Shown here in pieces: positions 9,466-19,408 of a stretch of 64,000 nt of DNA (position 1 is the stretch's first letter; each line of letters starts with the position of its first letter). Where the stretch lies: NCBI RefSeq assembly GCF_009765365.1, contig NZ_VTOM01000022.1:44145-108144 (forward strand), read 5' to 3'. Under the pieces are notes generated by a model that did not search any database, was not told where the DNA came from, and saw only the letters and a list, made by a program, of their open reading frames with translations. Source of the DNA: Antarcticirhabdus aurantiaca. Lineage in GTDB: Bacteria; Pseudomonadota; Alphaproteobacteria; Rhizobiales; Rhizobiaceae. A program made the translations under genes and the position numbers.

Positions 9466-10044
9466 TCAGTTCACGCCGCGGTAGACCTCGGCGAGCGGGA
9501 GTTCGAACTGGAGCATCGTCACGGAGGCGGAGCGGTCGTCGGTTATGGAAGCCTCCGACGGCCATGACCCGTCGTCCGACCGGGTCCAGTTCCGGACGTG
9601 GACGCGGTCCTGGTCGATGACGACATAGCAGCCGAGAGCATCGAGCGCCTGATACTCGTGCAGCTTCGCATCGAGATCGACGTGCGCCGTGGACTCGGAG
9701 AGTACTTCGATGAGCAGAACCGCGTCGCTCACGGTGCGAAGGCTGCCATCCTTGCCGGCGGGAAACACCATCACGTCGGCGAAGCGCACGCTGTTCGATC
9801 CGACCTGAACGGCGAAGTCGCCGGCCGTGACTTCGAGAACATCACGATCGATCCGACTCGCGATCAGGGTGAGCAGGTTCGTCACGATGCGCGCGTGATT
9901 GAGTTTCACCCATGGCAGCAAGTGGGGCGCTCCGTCGACGAGTTCGTAGATCCGTTCCTGCCGCTCGGCCCAGTCGAAGAACGAGGCAATCGAGGAGAAG
10001 CGGGGGAGAGGATGAAGGGGCTGCCGGAGCGACTGCATGTTCAT
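9466..10044 (-). CDS. Uma2 family (DUF820) putative restriction endonuclease
   Basis: A 192-residue protein with the PD-(D/E)xK-like nuclease core of the Uma2 family: YELVDG near residue 34, RFADVMVFP near 91 (catalytic Asp), LLIEVLSEST near 110 (Glu), and KLHEYQALDALGCYVVID near 126 (Lys). The start ATG at 10044 has GGGAG about seven bases upstream. It is inserted head-on between gatA and gatB, which are contiguous in many relatives. It probably arrived as a single mobile gene; Uma2 genes are abundant in cyanobacteria and scattered elsewhere, and their biological role is unsettled. Confidence 0.9.
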   Translation of the reverse strand: MNMQSLRQPLHPLPRFSSIASFFDWAERQERIYELVDGAPHLLPWVKLNHARIVTNLLTLIASRIDRDVLEVTAGDFAVQVGSNSVRFADVMVFPAGKDGSLRTVSDAVLLIEVLSESTAHVDLDAKLHEYQALDALGCYVVIDQDRVHVRNWTRSDDGSWPSEASITDDRSASVTMLQFELPLAEVYRGVN

Positions 10045-10174
10045 GGCGGTTCTCCCTGCTGGCTCCCACATATAGCGCGTTGCGCTCCCAGCCGAAAACG
10101 GTCGCGCCTTGAACGAGGCGCGCGTTTCCTCTAGCCAAAAACGACCTTCCGCATTGCACCGGACGACCTGATCC

Positions 10175-11674
10175 ATGACCATCGTCGACACCCGCACGCC
10201 CGATCCGAAGACCTTCATCAAGGGTGCCACCGGCGATTGGGAAATCGTCGTCGGCATGGAGGTCCACGCGCAGGTGCTGTCGGAGGCGAAGCTCTTCTCG
10301 GGCGCCGCGACGGGCTTCGGCGCCGAGCCCAACGACCATGTCAGCCTCGTCGACGCGGCCATGCCCGGCATGCTGCCCGTGATCAACGAGCATTGCGTGC
10401 GGCAGGCGGTGCGCACCGGCCTCGGCCTCAAGGCGCAGATCAACAAGCGCTCGGTCTTCGACCGCAAGAACTACTTCTATGCCGACCTGCCGCAGGGCTA
10501 CCAGATCTCGCAGTACAAGGATCCGATCGTCGGTGAGGGCGTGGTCCAGGTCTCGGTCGGGCCGGACCGGCAGGGCAACTACGAAGACATCGAAGTCGGC
10601 ATCGAGCGCCTGCACCTGGAGCAGGACGCCGGCAAGTCGCTGCACGACCAGCACCCGACGATGACCTATGTGGACCTGAACCGTTCGGGCGTGGCGCTGA
10701 TGGAGATCGTATCCAAGCCCGACATGCGCTCGGCCGACGAGGCGAAGGCCTATCTCACCAAGCTGCGCTCGATCCTGCGCTATCTCGGCACCTGCGACGG
10801 CAACATGGACGAGGGCAGCCTGCGCGCCGACGTCAACGTGTCCGTCCGCCGGCCGGGCGGCGCCTTCGGCACGCGCTGCGAGATCAAGAACGTCAACTCC
10901 ATCCGCTTCGTCGGCCAGGCGATCGAGTCCGAGGCGCGGCGGCAGGTCGAGATCCTGGAGGATGGCGGCGCCATCGACCAGGAAACGCGCCTCTTCGACC
11001 CCGCGAAGGGCGAGACGCGCGCCATGCGCTCCAAGGAGGACGCGCACGACTACCGCTACTTCCCCGATCCGGATCTCCTGCCGCTGGAGTTCGACGACGC
11101 CTTCGTCGCCGACATCGAGGCGGCCCTGCCGGAACTGCCGGACGACAAGCGCGCGCGGCTGATGCGCGACGCGGGCCTGTCGGCCTACGACGCTTCGGTT
11201 CTCGTCTCCGACAAGGCCGTCGCCGACTACTTCGAAGCCGTCGCGGCGGGCCGGGACGCCAAGCAGGCGGCGAATTGGGTGATCAACGACCTTCTCGGCG
11301 CGCTGAACAAGAACGGTCTGTCCATCGAGGAGTCGCCGGTCTCGGCCGAGCGGCTCGGCACCGTGCTCGACCTCCTGAAGGAGGGCACGATCTCGGGCAA
11401 GATCGCCAAGGACCTCTTCGAGATCCTGTGGAGCGAGGAAGGCGACCCGCGCGCCATCGTTGAGTCGCGCAGCCTGAAACAGGTGACCGACACCGGCGCG
11501 ATCGAGAAGGCGGTGGACGACGTCATTGCGGCCAATCCCGAGAAGGTCGAGCAGGCCAAGGCCAAGCCGACGCTCGCCGGCTGGTTCGTCGGGCAGGTGA
11601 TGAAGGCGACGGGCGGCAAGGCGAACCCGCAGGCCGTCAACGACCTCGTCAAGGCCAAGCTCGGCATCGAATGA
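10175..11674 (+). CDS. gatB: Asp-tRNA(Asn)/Glu-tRNA(Gln) amidotransferase subunit B
   Basis: Kinase/amidotransferase subunit of GatCAB (499 aa). Recognised from [90 protein letters not shown] and [13 protein letters not shown]. The C-terminal helical tail domain (about residues 350-499) binds tRNA. Because the Uma2 gene separates it from gatA it needs its own promoter, expected in the 130 bases upstream shared with the Uma2 gene. Its stop overlaps the next GNAT gene. Confidence 0.98.
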   Translation: MTIVDTRTPDPKTFIKGATGDWEIVVGMEVHAQVLSEAKLFSGAATGFGAEPNDHVSLVDAAMPGMLPVINEHCVRQAVRTGLGLKAQINKRSVFDRKNYFYADLPQGYQISQYKDPIVGEGVVQVSVGPDRQGNYEDIEVGIERLHLEQDAGKSLHDQHPTMTYVDLNRSGVALMEIVSKPDMRSADEAKAYLTKLRSILRYLGTCDGNMDEGSLRADVNVSVRRPGGAFGTRCEIKNVNSIRFVGQAIESEARRQVEILEDGGAIDQETRLFDPAKGETRAMRSKEDAHDYRYFPDPDLLPLEFDDAFVADIEAALPELPDDKRARLMRDAGLSAYDASVLVSDKAVADYFEAVAAGRDAKQAANWVINDLLGALNKNGLSIEESPVSAERLGTVLDLLKEGTISGKIAKDLFEILWSEEGDPRAIVESRSLKQVTDTGAIEKAVDDVIAANPEKVEQAKAKPTLAGWFVGQVMKATGGKANPQAVNDLVKAKLGIE

Positions 11675-12174
11675 GCCCGCCGGTCTTCCTGCGCACGGCC
11701 GGCAAGGCCGACGTTGCCGCGGTCAGCCGGCTCCTCGGCGAAACGTGGCACGCAACCTACGATTCGATCTACGGCGAGGCTCGGGTCGAGGAGATCACGC
11801 GGTCCTGGCACGCGCCGAAGGCCCTAGAGGCGCGGCTCGGGCGGCCGAACACCGAATTCGTCGTGGCGGACGACGGCAGCCGCATCCTCGGCATGGCCTT
11901 CGCCGGCGCCGGCGGGGCGGACGGCAAGATGGTCTCGCTCCACCAGCTCTACGTCCATCCGGACGCGCAGGGGCGGGGCATCGGGCGCGATCTCCTGGCG
12001 GAGATCGAAGGCTGCTTCCCGAGCGCCACGCGCATGCGGCTGGAAGTGGAGGAGGCGAACTACCAGGCCGCCGCCTTCTATGAGCGCCACGGCTTCGCGA
12101 AGGTCGGCTCGACGCAGGGCAAGGACGGCGACTTCGGCATCCCGGCCGCGGTCTACGAGAAGGCGCTCGTCTGA
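11671..12174 (+). CDS. GNAT family N-acetyltransferase coupled to gatB
   Basis: A 167-residue acetyltransferase beginning in an ATGA overlap with gatB. The start [28 protein letters not shown] is typical of Rhizobiales GNAT enzymes, and the acetyl-CoA site [21 protein letters not shown] lies near residues 92-112. The C-terminus [17 protein letters not shown] completes the fold. Substrate unknown. It is clearly different in sequence from the GNAT gene between gatC and gatA. Confidence 0.92.
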   Translation: MSPPVFLRTAGKADVAAVSRLLGETWHATYDSIYGEARVEEITRSWHAPKALEARLGRPNTEFVVADDGSRILGMAFAGAGGADGKMVSLHQLYVHPDAQGRGIGRDLLAEIEGCFPSATRMRLEVEEANYQAAAFYERHGFAKVGSTQGKDGDFGIPAAVYEKALV

Positions 12175-12252
12175 GCGCCCAAACCTCGAACATGATGGAC
12201 TTTTTCGCGCCGCGGACGGATAAGGGCCGCGGCGAACCGGAGCGGCGTTTCC

Positions 12253-12639
12253 ATGACCTTGATGCAGTGGCTGGCTGAGATCTTCACTTGGTGGCAGGGC
12301 AACACCATCGGCACCCGCTTCTACACCCGCCGCTTCGGCAAGCGGGTCGGCGAGGACGAGGGCGGCAACGTTTATTACCAGACCGCCGACGGCAAGCGCC
12401 GCTGGGTGATCTACAACGGTGCGGCCGACGCCTCGCGCATTCCTCCGGGCTGGCACGGCTGGATGCACCACCGCGTCGACGTTCCGCCGACCGAGGAGCG
12501 CTACGTCACCCGCGAATGGCAGAAGCCGCACCAGCCCAACTACACCGGCACGTCCAAGGCCTATCGCCCGAAGGGATCGCTCCTCAACACGGCCGAGCGG
12601 CCCCGTGTTTCGGGCGATTACGACGCCTGGACACCGTAA
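12253..12639 (+). CDS. NADH:ubiquinone oxidoreductase accessory subunit, NDUFA12/B17.2 family
   Basis: Alphaproteobacterial homologue of the mitochondrial complex I subunit NDUFA12 (128 aa). Diagnostic stretches are WWQGNTIGTRFYTRRFGKRVGEDE, GNVYYQ, KRRWVIYNG, IPPGWHGWMHH and the C-terminal YRPKGSL. It is encoded away from the nuo operon, as usual in this class. It heads a small plus-strand pair with the DUF2155 gene, facing aat-accC-accB. Confidence 0.95.
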   Translation: MTLMQWLAEIFTWWQGNTIGTRFYTRRFGKRVGEDEGGNVYYQTADGKRRWVIYNGAADASRIPPGWHGWMHHRVDVPPTEERYVTREWQKPHQPNYTGTSKAYRPKGSLLNTAERPRVSGDYDAWTP

Positions 12640-12744
12640 GGCGCGACGCGTCGCAGCCCCGCCGCATTGAGAGATCATGATCGCCGGCGGCGCCCTCCAC
12701 GAGGACGCCGCGCGCTCGCTATCCATCCGGGAAGGCCTGATCTG

Positions 12745-13281
12745 GTGAAAGCCGTCTTGCTCGCGACCATCGCCGCGCTTTGCTGCGTCCCGGCGCTCGC
12801 GCAGGAAACCTTCGACGGCTTCGGCACGGTCGAGCCCTACGACGACGGGACGGGCAGCCTGCCGCAGGGCGATCCGGCGCCGTTCCCCTCGCAAGGCGAG
12901 TTGGTGCAGCCGGAGCCGGTCCGTCCGCCGGAGCGCGTGAAGAACCCCGTCGCGGTCTTTTCCGGGATCGACAAGATCACCGGCCGGATCCGCACCTTCG
13001 ACGTCTATATCGACGAGACGGTGCAGTTCGGCGCGCTGCAGGTGACGCCGCGGGTCTGCTACACCAGCGGCGAGACCGACGCACCGCGTACCGACGCCTT
13101 CGTCGAGGTGGACGAGATTACGCTCGACCGCGCCATTCGTCGCATCTTCAACGGCTGGATGTTCGCGGACTCGCCCGGCCTCAACGCCGTCGAGCACCCC
13201 GTCTACGACATCTGGCTCAAGGACTGCAAAAGCAGTTCGGACGTGCCGCCCCCGGCCTCGGCGTCGAACGCCGGCGGATAA
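12745..13281 (+). CDS. DUF2155 domain secreted protein (178 aa)
   Basis: Starts at GTG 12745, which gives a clear signal peptide ([20 protein letters not shown]) and has GGAAGG about nine bases upstream; the frame extends further without support. The mature part has a Pro-rich linker and then the DUF2155 segment: [38 protein letters not shown], ending with [28 protein letters not shown]. Two Cys residues may form a disulfide in the periplasm. Function is unknown; linkage with NDUFA12 and aat is conserved in Rhizobiales. The last 79 bases overlap the convergent aat gene. Confidence 0.9.
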   Translation: MKAVLLATIAALCCVPALAQETFDGFGTVEPYDDGTGSLPQGDPAPFPSQGELVQPEPVRPPERVKNPVAVFSGIDKITGRIRTFDVYIDETVQFGALQVTPRVCYTSGETDAPRTDAFVEVDEITLDRAIRRIFNGWMFADSPGLNAVEHPVYDIWLKDCKSSSDVPPPASASNAGG

Positions 13282-13892
13282 AAGGTCGCGTCCTCCACGG
13301 CGATCGCCTCGCGCAGCCGCTCGTGGTACTCGGCGCGCGAAATCTCGATCGCGCCGAAGCGCTCGAGATGCGACGTGATGAACTGCGTGTCGAGAAGCTT
13401 GTAGCCGCCGGCGACGAGGCGCGCCCAGAGGTGGACCAGCGCCACCTTGGAGGCGTCCGTCCGGCGCGAGAACATGCTTTCCCCGAAGAATGCCCCGCCC
13501 AGGCTGACCCCGTAGAGCCCGCCGACGAGTTCACCGTCGGCCCAGGTTTCCACGGAATGCGCGTAGCCAAGAGCGTGGAGGGCCAGGGTGAGGCGGCGGA
13601 TATCGGCGTTGATCCAGGTCTGGCGGCGACCCGGCGCCGGCTCGGCGCAGCCGTCGATCACCGCCGCGAAGGCGCTGTCGACGCGGAACTCGAAGGTCCC
13701 GCGTCGCAGCGTCTTCTTGAGGCTAGCCGGCACGTGGAAGCCGTCGAGCGGGATGATGCCCCGCTCGTTCGGGTCGATCCAGAAGACGCCCTCGTCCTCG
13801 GCCCGCTCGGCCATAGGGAAGATCCCGCAGGCATAGGCCTTGAGCAGGATCTCCGGCGTGATCTCGAAGCGCTGCCCGCCGCGCCGCGCCAT
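13203..13892 (-). CDS. aat: Leucyl/phenylalanyl-tRNA--protein transferase
   Basis: Adds Leu or Phe to the N-terminus of proteins bearing Arg or Lys, marking them for ClpS/ClpAP degradation (N-end rule). Landmarks are [62 protein letters not shown] and [16 protein letters not shown]. The ATG at 13892 gives 229 residues, normal for the family, and lies five bases after the accC stop. The 3' end is antisense to the DUF2155 gene over 79 bases. Confidence 0.96.
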   Translation of the reverse strand: MARRGGQRFEITPEILLKAYACGIFPMAERAEDEGVFWIDPNERGIIPLDGFHVPASLKKTLRRGTFEFRVDSAFAAVIDGCAEPAPGRRQTWINADIRRLTLALHALGYAHSVETWADGELVGGLYGVSLGGAFFGESMFSRRTDASKVALVHLWARLVAGGYKLLDTQFITSHLERFGAIEISRAEYHERLREAIAVEDATFYPPAFDAEAGGGTSELLLQSLSQMS

Positions 13893-13897
13893 GGATC

Positions 13898-15256
<1,359 letters not shown>

Positions 15257-15266
15257 GGCCGCCTCC

Positions 15267-15755
15267 TCACGAGATGACGACGAGGGGTTCGCCGTACTCG
15301 ACCGGTTGTCCGTTCTCGACCAGGATCTTGGTGATCTTGCCCGCGCGCGGCGCAGGAATCTGGTTCATGGTCTTCATGGCCTCGATGATCAGCAGGGTTT
15401 CGCCCTCGGCGATGCTCTGACCGACCTCGATGAAGGACTTGGCCCCCGGCGACGGCGCCATATAGACCGTGCCGACCATGGGCGAGGGGACGGATCCGGC
15501 CTCGGGCCCCGCCGTCGCGGCGGTCGGCGCGAGGGGCGCGTCGCCGGCGGGCGAATAGGACGCCGGCCCGGTCGCATAGGGCGGGGCGTGCATGGCGGGC
15601 GCGTAGGCCTGGATGGCGGGAGCTTCGCGTTTGCGGGACACGCGAATTCGCAGCGTGCCGTTCTCGACCTCGATCTCGGTCAGGTCGGTGTCGTTGAGGA
15701 TGTCGGCGAGTTCGCGGACCAGTGCCGGGTCCATCTCGCTGTTCGATTCTGCCAT
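15267..15755 (-). CDS. accB: Biotin carboxyl carrier protein of acetyl-CoA carboxylase
   Basis: A 162-residue carrier. The N-terminal ~40 residues, a Pro/Ala-rich linker (about 44-90) and the biotinyl domain (about 91-162) are all present. The biotinylated residue is Lys128 in EAMKTMNQI; the residue after the Lys is Thr rather than the textbook Met, which I believe is common in rhizobia. The ATG at 15755 follows GGAAGG at normal distance. The promoter should lie in the 150 bases before the gene, where CTTGCC and a weak AT-rich hexamer are spaced by about 17. Confidence 0.97.
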   Translation of the reverse strand: MAESNSEMDPALVRELADILNDTDLTEIEVENGTLRIRVSRKREAPAIQAYAPAMHAPPYATGPASYSPAGDAPLAPTAATAGPEAGSVPSPMVGTVYMAPSPGAKSFIEVGQSIAEGETLLIIEAMKTMNQIPAPRAGKITKILVENGQPVEYGEPLVVIS

Positions 15756-15908
15756 GGTGTCCTTCCGGGCCCGTCGCCGCTTATGTGTTCTTCGGCTGGG
15801 TTTTCGGCAAGCGCCGTTTGGGCGCGTTCATAGCCCCAGACCGGCCCAGCGGCAATCATGCCGCTCAGCCGGCCCGACGAGTCCGGAGCCTCGCGGAAGT
15901 AAAACTCG

Positions 15909-16670
15909 TCAGCCGCAGGTCGCCGCGCCGCACGCGCGCACGTTTGCGATCGCCTCCGACAGCTTCTCGGCGCCGAGCGCGCCGGAGAACACCTGGTTGC
16001 CGATGACGTAGGTCGGCGTTCCCGTGATCTGCAGCGACTCGGCCATGGCGTTGTCGGCTGCCAACACCCGCATCACCTCGCCCGATTCCATCCTCGCCTT
16101 CACGGCCGCGACGTCGACGCCGAGGTCCTCGGCGATCGACAGCGCGACCTCGGCATTGGCGCCGCCGCGCTCGGCGAGAAGCGTGCGGTGGAACTCGCCG
16201 TACTTCGCCGGGGCGATCTCGCGCACGGCCAGGGAGACGTGGCTCGCCTCGACGGAGGTCGGTCCGAGCACCGGGATCTCCTTGAGCACGAAGCGCAGGT
16301 TCGGGTCGCCCTGGACCAGCGCGTCCATGTCGTCGAGCGCCTGCTTGCAGTAGCCGCAATTGTAGTCGAAGAACTCGACCACCGTGACGTCGCCCTGCGG
16401 ATTGCCGATGACGGTGCCGTCCGGCGTCTCGTAGAGCGAGGGGCCGATCGACTCGATCGCCTTGGCCTGCGCCACCACCGTCTGCTCCGCGCGCTTGGAC
16501 TCCAGCGCTTCCAGAACCTCGAGCAGGAATTCCGGGTTCTTCAGGAGATAATCGCGCATCACGCCTTCGATCTCCACCTTCTCGGCGGCATCGAAGCTTT
16601 GCGCGGCGGCCGGCGCCACGGCGGCGAGGAGGCCGATCGCGGCGGCGGCGAGGAGACGGCGTGTCGTCAC
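15909..16670 (-). CDS. DsbA/Com1-like periplasmic thiol-disulfide oxidoreductase
   Basis: A 253-residue exported thioredoxin-fold protein. The signal peptide covers about residues 1-24 (RRLLAAAAIGLLAAVAPAAAQ). An N-terminal helical extension of the Com1 type follows, then the active site C105-G-Y-C108 in FFDYNCGYCKQ, and the cis-Pro loop GTPTYVIG near 218. Two more Cys residues stand at the very C-terminus (CGAATC). Likely oxidises or isomerises disulfides in the periplasm. It follows the M48 protease by six bases and is probably cotranscribed with it. Confidence 0.92.
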   Translation of the reverse strand: MTTRRLLAAAAIGLLAAVAPAAAQSFDAAEKVEIEGVMRDYLLKNPEFLLEVLEALESKRAEQTVVAQAKAIESIGPSLYETPDGTVIGNPQGDVTVVEFFDYNCGYCKQALDDMDALVQGDPNLRFVLKEIPVLGPTSVEASHVSLAVREIAPAKYGEFHRTLLAERGGANAEVALSIAEDLGVDVAAVKARMESGEVMRVLAADNAMAESLQITGTPTYVIGNQVFSGALGAEKLSEAIANVRACGAATCG

Positions 16671-16676
16671 GGAATG

Positions 16677-18059
16677 TCAGCCCTTCGGGTTCGGGTCGTA
16701 GGCGAGGATGTCGGCGGCCTGATTGTAGCCCGGCGAGCCGGGCTTCAGCTTGCCCTGGGCGCGCAGCGCGAAGATCTTGGCCTGGCGGAAGTTGCCGGCG
16801 TGCCAATAGCCTTCCGCCATCGCCAGCTCGGCCGAGCCGATGTCGTTGGTCTTGCCGTAGGCCATGGACAGGAAGCGATAGGCCGAGGCGTTGTCGGGAT
16901 CGGCGCGCAACCCCTCGCGGATCTTGGCAATGGCTTCGCCCATCCGGGCGGGACTTCCGCTGGTGACGAGAGCCTGTCCTTCCGCGGCCTTGAGAAGCCC
17001 CGAGCCGGAACGGTCGAGCGAGGCGGCGCGAGCATAGGCGGCGGCGGCCTCGTCGCCGCGCCCCGCCTGCTGGAGGATCTCGCCGCGCATCTCCTGGAAC
17101 CACGGGCTCTTGGGATCCGACGCGATCAGGGCGTCGATCTTCGATAGGGCCGCTGCGGGCGAGCCTGCGAGATGGGTCGCGATGGCGTCGCCGTACTGGG
17201 CGGCCCGGCCGCGCGGGTCGAAGCTGAAGGTGCGGCGCACCGCCGTCGCGCCGCCGGTATAGGCGGCGATCTTCGCGCGGGCGAGGTCGTGGCGCTGAAG
17301 AAGGGCGAGCGAGTCCGCCTCGTCCCAGTAGGGGCTCTCCTTGGCGGCCGCCTCCAGGTTGGCGACGCGCTCGCGCGGCAGCGGGTGGCTGGACAGGTAG
17401 CGGTTCAGCGGGCCGCCGAAGAGGTTGTTCCGCTCCAGGATCTCGAAGGTTTCCAGGAGGCCGCGCGGCGACTGCCGAGTGGCGCGCAGGTATTCGAGCG
17501 CGGCGCGGTCGGCCGTCGACTCCTCCGAGCGCTGGTAGCTGAGGAGGCTGCGCTGCGCGAGGGAGCCGCCGCCGGCCATCATGCCGGTGCCGGCCTGGGC
17601 CATGCCGCCGGAACTGGACGCCGCGCCCGCGACGGCGATGCCCGCGCCGAGGAGGCTGGCCACGACCGCGATCGTCTTCGCCCGATCGATCTGCTCGCGC
17701 AGGCGCTCCTGGTGGCCGCCCTTCAGGTGGCCGACCTCGTGCGCGATGATGCCGATCACCTGGTTCGGGGTCTGCGCCTGGAGGATCGTGCCGATGTTGA
17801 TGAAGATGCGGCGGCCCGACACGAAGGCGTTGAAGCCCTCGTCGTTGACGAGGACGATATCGACGCCGCGCGACAGGCCAGCGGTCTTCAGGATCGGCGC
17901 GGCGTAGTCCTTCACCAGCGCTTCGATCTCGGCGTCCCGGACGATGGGCAGGCCGCCCTTGCCGGACGCCTGCGCGAAGGCGGGAGCCGGGATCATCAGG
18001 GCGGGAACGAGGATGGCAGCGACGAGCCGGCGCAGGCGGCTGGCGAGACCCATGACCAT
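16677..18059 (-). CDS. M48 family metalloprotease with TPR-like C-terminus
   Basis: Exported zinc protease of the BepA/YfgC type (460 aa). A signal peptide follows the start (SRLRRLVAAILVPALMIPAPAFAQ). The zinc motif HEVGH lies near residue 106, and the third ligand near the ESTADRAALEYL segment around 188. A helical membrane-like stretch (TIAVVASLLGAGIAVAGAAS) lies in between. The C-terminal half consists of TPR-like repeats (AAAALSKIDALIASDPKSPWFQEMRGEILQQAG and following). Start chosen at 18059, with AGGGG upstream; the ATG at 18053 is nearly as good. In E. coli BepA works on outer-membrane protein assembly; pairing with a DsbA-like gene fits envelope quality control. Confidence 0.9.
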   Translation of the reverse strand: MVMGLASRLRRLVAAILVPALMIPAPAFAQASGKGGLPIVRDAEIEALVKDYAAPILKTAGLSRGVDIVLVNDEGFNAFVSGRRIFINIGTILQAQTPNQVIGIIAHEVGHLKGGHQERLREQIDRAKTIAVVASLLGAGIAVAGAASSSGGMAQAGTGMMAGGGSLAQRSLLSYQRSEESTADRAALEYLRATRQSPRGLLETFEILERNNLFGGPLNRYLSSHPLPRERVANLEAAAKESPYWDEADSLALLQRHDLARAKIAAYTGGATAVRRTFSFDPRGRAAQYGDAIATHLAGSPAAALSKIDALIASDPKSPWFQEMRGEILQQAGRGDEAAAAYARAASLDRSGSGLLKAAEGQALVTSGSPARMGEAIAKIREGLRADPDNASAYRFLSMAYGKTNDIGSAELAMAEGYWHAGNFRQAKIFALRAQGKLKPGSPGYNQAADILAYDPNPKG

Positions 18060-18154
18060 GACACCCCTTTCCCAAGCGGCCCGGCAGGTCGTAAGAGCGG
18101 CGACCGGGCTCGGACTGCCCATTTCAATCCGGCGTTTATGAGGCGCGACGACCG

Positions 18155-19333
18155 ATGGCGGACGCGAACACTCCCCCGTTTCAACCCATGGCATCCAAAC
18201 GATCCGCCGTCGATCCCTTCCGGGCGATGGACGTTCTCTCGGAGGCCAACCGCATGGCGGCGCGGGGGCTCGACGTGATCTCGCTCGCCGTCGGACAGCC
18301 GGCCGCGCCCGCCCCGAAACTGTCGATCGCTGCCGCGCAAGCCATGCTCGCCCACGGCCGCATCGCCTACACGGACGCGCTCGGCCGCTCGTCGCTGCGC
18401 GAGCGCATCGCGCGGCACTATGCCGAGCGCTACGGCTGCGCGGTCGATCCCGCGCGCGTCATGGTGACGACGGGCTCCTCAGCCGGCTTCGCCCTGGCCT
18501 TCCTCGCCGCCTTCGACGCGGGCGAGCGCGTCGCCATCGCGGCGCCGGGCTACCCCGCTTATCGCAACATCCTGCGTGCCCTCGGTCTCGTGCCGGCGGA
18601 AATCGAGGTCGACGCGGCTGACGGCTACATCCTCACCGCCGAACGGCTGGCGGCCGAGCACGCGCGCGAGCCGGTGGCGGGCGTGCTGATCGCGAGCCCG
18701 GCCAACCCGACCGGCACGATGACGCCCCGCGACGAGCTGGAACGTCTCGTGCGCTTCTGCGACGAGGCCGGCATCCGCTTCATCTCCGACGAGATCTATC
18801 ACGGCCTCACCTATGGCGAGGCGGAGGAAACGGCGCTCGCCTTCTCGCAGGCACCGATCGTCGTGAACTCGTTCTCCAAATACTACTGCATGACCGGCTG
18901 GCGCTGCGGCTGGATGGTGCTGCCGTCGAGCCTCGTGCGCGCCGCCGAGCGGATCGGCCAGAGCCTCTACATTTCGGCGCCCGAGATGAGCCAGGTCGCG
19001 GCGCAGGCCGCCTTCGACGCGACGAGCGAGCTGGAAGCGGTCCGCGAGACTTATGTCCGCAACCGGCGGGTCATGACCGAGCGACTGCCGATGCTCGGCT
19101 TCTCCGACATCGCACCGATCGACGGCGCCTTCTACGCCTATGCGCGCGTGCCGGCCGGCGAGGGGAGCGCGACGGATTTCGCCCGGCGCATCCTGGACAC
19201 CTGCCACGTCGCGATCACGCCGGGGCTCGATTTCGATCTGCGGCGCGGCGAACAGTTCGTGCGCCTGTCCTACGCCTGCGACGAGGCCTCGCTGATCCGC
19301 GCGCTCGACCGTATGGCGGCCGGACGCGCCTGA
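18155..19333 (+). CDS. Pyridoxal-phosphate aminotransferase, class I/II
   Basis: A 392-residue fold-type I aminotransferase. The PLP lysine is in NSFSKYYCMTGWRCGW near residue 246; the substrate-binding region ASPANPTGTM lies near 183, SDEIYHGLTYG near 210, and the Arg binding the substrate carboxylate in FVRLSYA near 370. It resembles aspartate/aromatic-type aminotransferases of Rhizobiales; the true substrate cannot be told from the sequence. Divergent from the M48 gene, and ending at a strong bidirectional terminator shared with rne. Confidence 0.92.
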   Translation: MADANTPPFQPMASKRSAVDPFRAMDVLSEANRMAARGLDVISLAVGQPAAPAPKLSIAAAQAMLAHGRIAYTDALGRSSLRERIARHYAERYGCAVDPARVMVTTGSSAGFALAFLAAFDAGERVAIAAPGYPAYRNILRALGLVPAEIEVDAADGYILTAERLAAEHAREPVAGVLIASPANPTGTMTPRDELERLVRFCDEAGIRFISDEIYHGLTYGEAEETALAFSQAPIVVNSFSKYYCMTGWRCGWMVLPSSLVRAAERIGQSLYISAPEMSQVAAQAAFDATSELEAVRETYVRNRRVMTERLPMLGFSDIAPIDGAFYAYARVPAGEGSATDFARRILDTCHVAITPGLDFDLRRGEQFVRLSYACDEASLIRALDRMAAGRA

Positions 19334-19357
19334 GGTCGACGACGCCCGGACAAACGA

Positions 19358-19385
19358 AAAGGGCCGCTCCGAGGAGCGGCCCTTT
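19358..19385. terminator. Bidirectional intrinsic terminator between aminotransferase and rne
   Basis: A perfect inverted repeat, AAAGGGCCGCTCC and its complement with GA between them, forms a long GC-rich stem flanked by A and T tracts. It stands between two convergent genes and can serve both strands. Confidence 0.85.
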
Positions 19386-19408
19386 CGCTATCCGGATCTA
19401 TGCCGTTC

